From Nitrospinae bacterium CG11_big_fil_rev_8_21_14_0_20_56_8 (GTDB lineage: Bacteria; Nitrospinota; Nitrospinia; Nitrospinales; VA-1), in contig PCWF01000069.1 of NCBI GenBank assembly GCA_002796165.1, positions 1 to 21,232 of the forward strand: a stretch of DNA of 21,232 bases, read 5' to 3'. The notes beneath the pieces were generated by a model. It was not told the DNA's origin. It worked only from the letters and a program-made list of their open reading frames with translations, and ran no database searches. Below are positions 21,091 through 21,232 of this stretch, piece by piece. Position 1 is the first letter of the stretch. Each line of letters opens with the position of its first letter. The translations under genes and the position numbers were made by a program.

Positions 21091-21232
21091 ATGAAAATCA
21101 TCTGCCCCCATTGCAAAGCGGCTTACAACCTGAACCTCCCGGACCCCGGCGAAAAAGGCGTGGATTTGAAGTGCGCCAAGTGCCAGGCCAAATTCCGGGT
21201 CAAGGGCGAAGGAATGGGGCATGCCATACCGG
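21091..21232 (+). CDS. Zinc-ribbon domain protein, C-terminus cut by window edge
   Basis: Only 47 residues are visible. MKIICPHCKAAYNLNL ... LKCAKCQAKFRVKGEG has two CxxC pairs (CPHC and CAKC) in the spacing of the MJ0042-type zinc ribbon. In proteobacterial relatives this small domain often heads proteins with further regulatory or membrane parts; what follows here lies outside the window. AGGACGG lies 4-5 nt upstream of the ATG, which sets the start. The gene diverges from the lytic transglycosylase and has its own strong promoter. Confidence 0.88.
   Translation, partial: MKIICPHCKAAYNLNLPDPGEKGVDLKCAKCQAKFRVKGEGMGHAIP

Overview
The window reads as a chromosomal segment of a Gram-negative bacterium with moderately high GC. 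It has two lipobox-bearing lipoproteins, a lytic transglycosylase, a periplasmic c-type cytochrome and a sigma54 activator. The gene order yqeY - dnaG - rpoD and the overall gene set resemble Nitrospinota and the former Deltaproteobacteria, but no marker in the window settles the phylum. That placement is inference. I see no prophage, transposase, CRISPR array, toxin-antitoxin pair or other mobile cargo. Most genes are housekeeping or cell-envelope genes.

Left part (1-3.7 kb): a truncated PAS-AAA+ sigma54 activator (minus) is divergent from a small secreted protein gene. That gene is preceded by a well-spaced -24/-12 promoter, so the pair looks like a regulator with its target. Next, convergently, is a TldD-family metalloprotease with an export signal and no partner gene. 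Centre-left (3.5-8.2 kb): a strong sigma70 promoter drives yqeY, dnaG and rpoD, followed by a long hairpin and a tRNA with a CAU anticodon. 8.2-9.9 kb: a small unknown gene, an hsp20 gene with an inverted repeat in its leader and a clean terminator, and another small unknown gene.

Middle (9.9-13.2 kb, minus): an apparent five-gene operon. In transcription order it encodes a two-TM protein, a membrane di-iron fatty acid hydroxylase / sterol desaturase-like protein, pyruvate kinase and two very small membrane proteins. It diverges from a cytidylate-kinase-like gene with a degenerate P-loop, which is followed by an MFS exporter.

Right part (15.6-21.2 kb): peptide deformylase with a directly coupled unknown gene (minus); an HU-type gene with a near-ideal promoter and a TTG start; a large FimV-like, LysM-like and SPOR protein next to a diheme c-type lipoprotein (both minus); and a lipoprotein lytic transglycosylase (minus). 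The transglycosylase has a consensus promoter and a structured leader. It diverges from a truncated zinc-ribbon gene whose promoter spacer holds a perfect 12-bp palindrome.

The best leads are the sigma54 regulator/secreted-protein pair, the structured leader and paired promoters at the right edge, two long imperfect inverted repeats in intergenic DNA (3525-3614 and 19981-20064), and the SPOR/FimV - cytochrome - transglycosylase envelope cluster. I found no clearly new defence or biosynthetic system.
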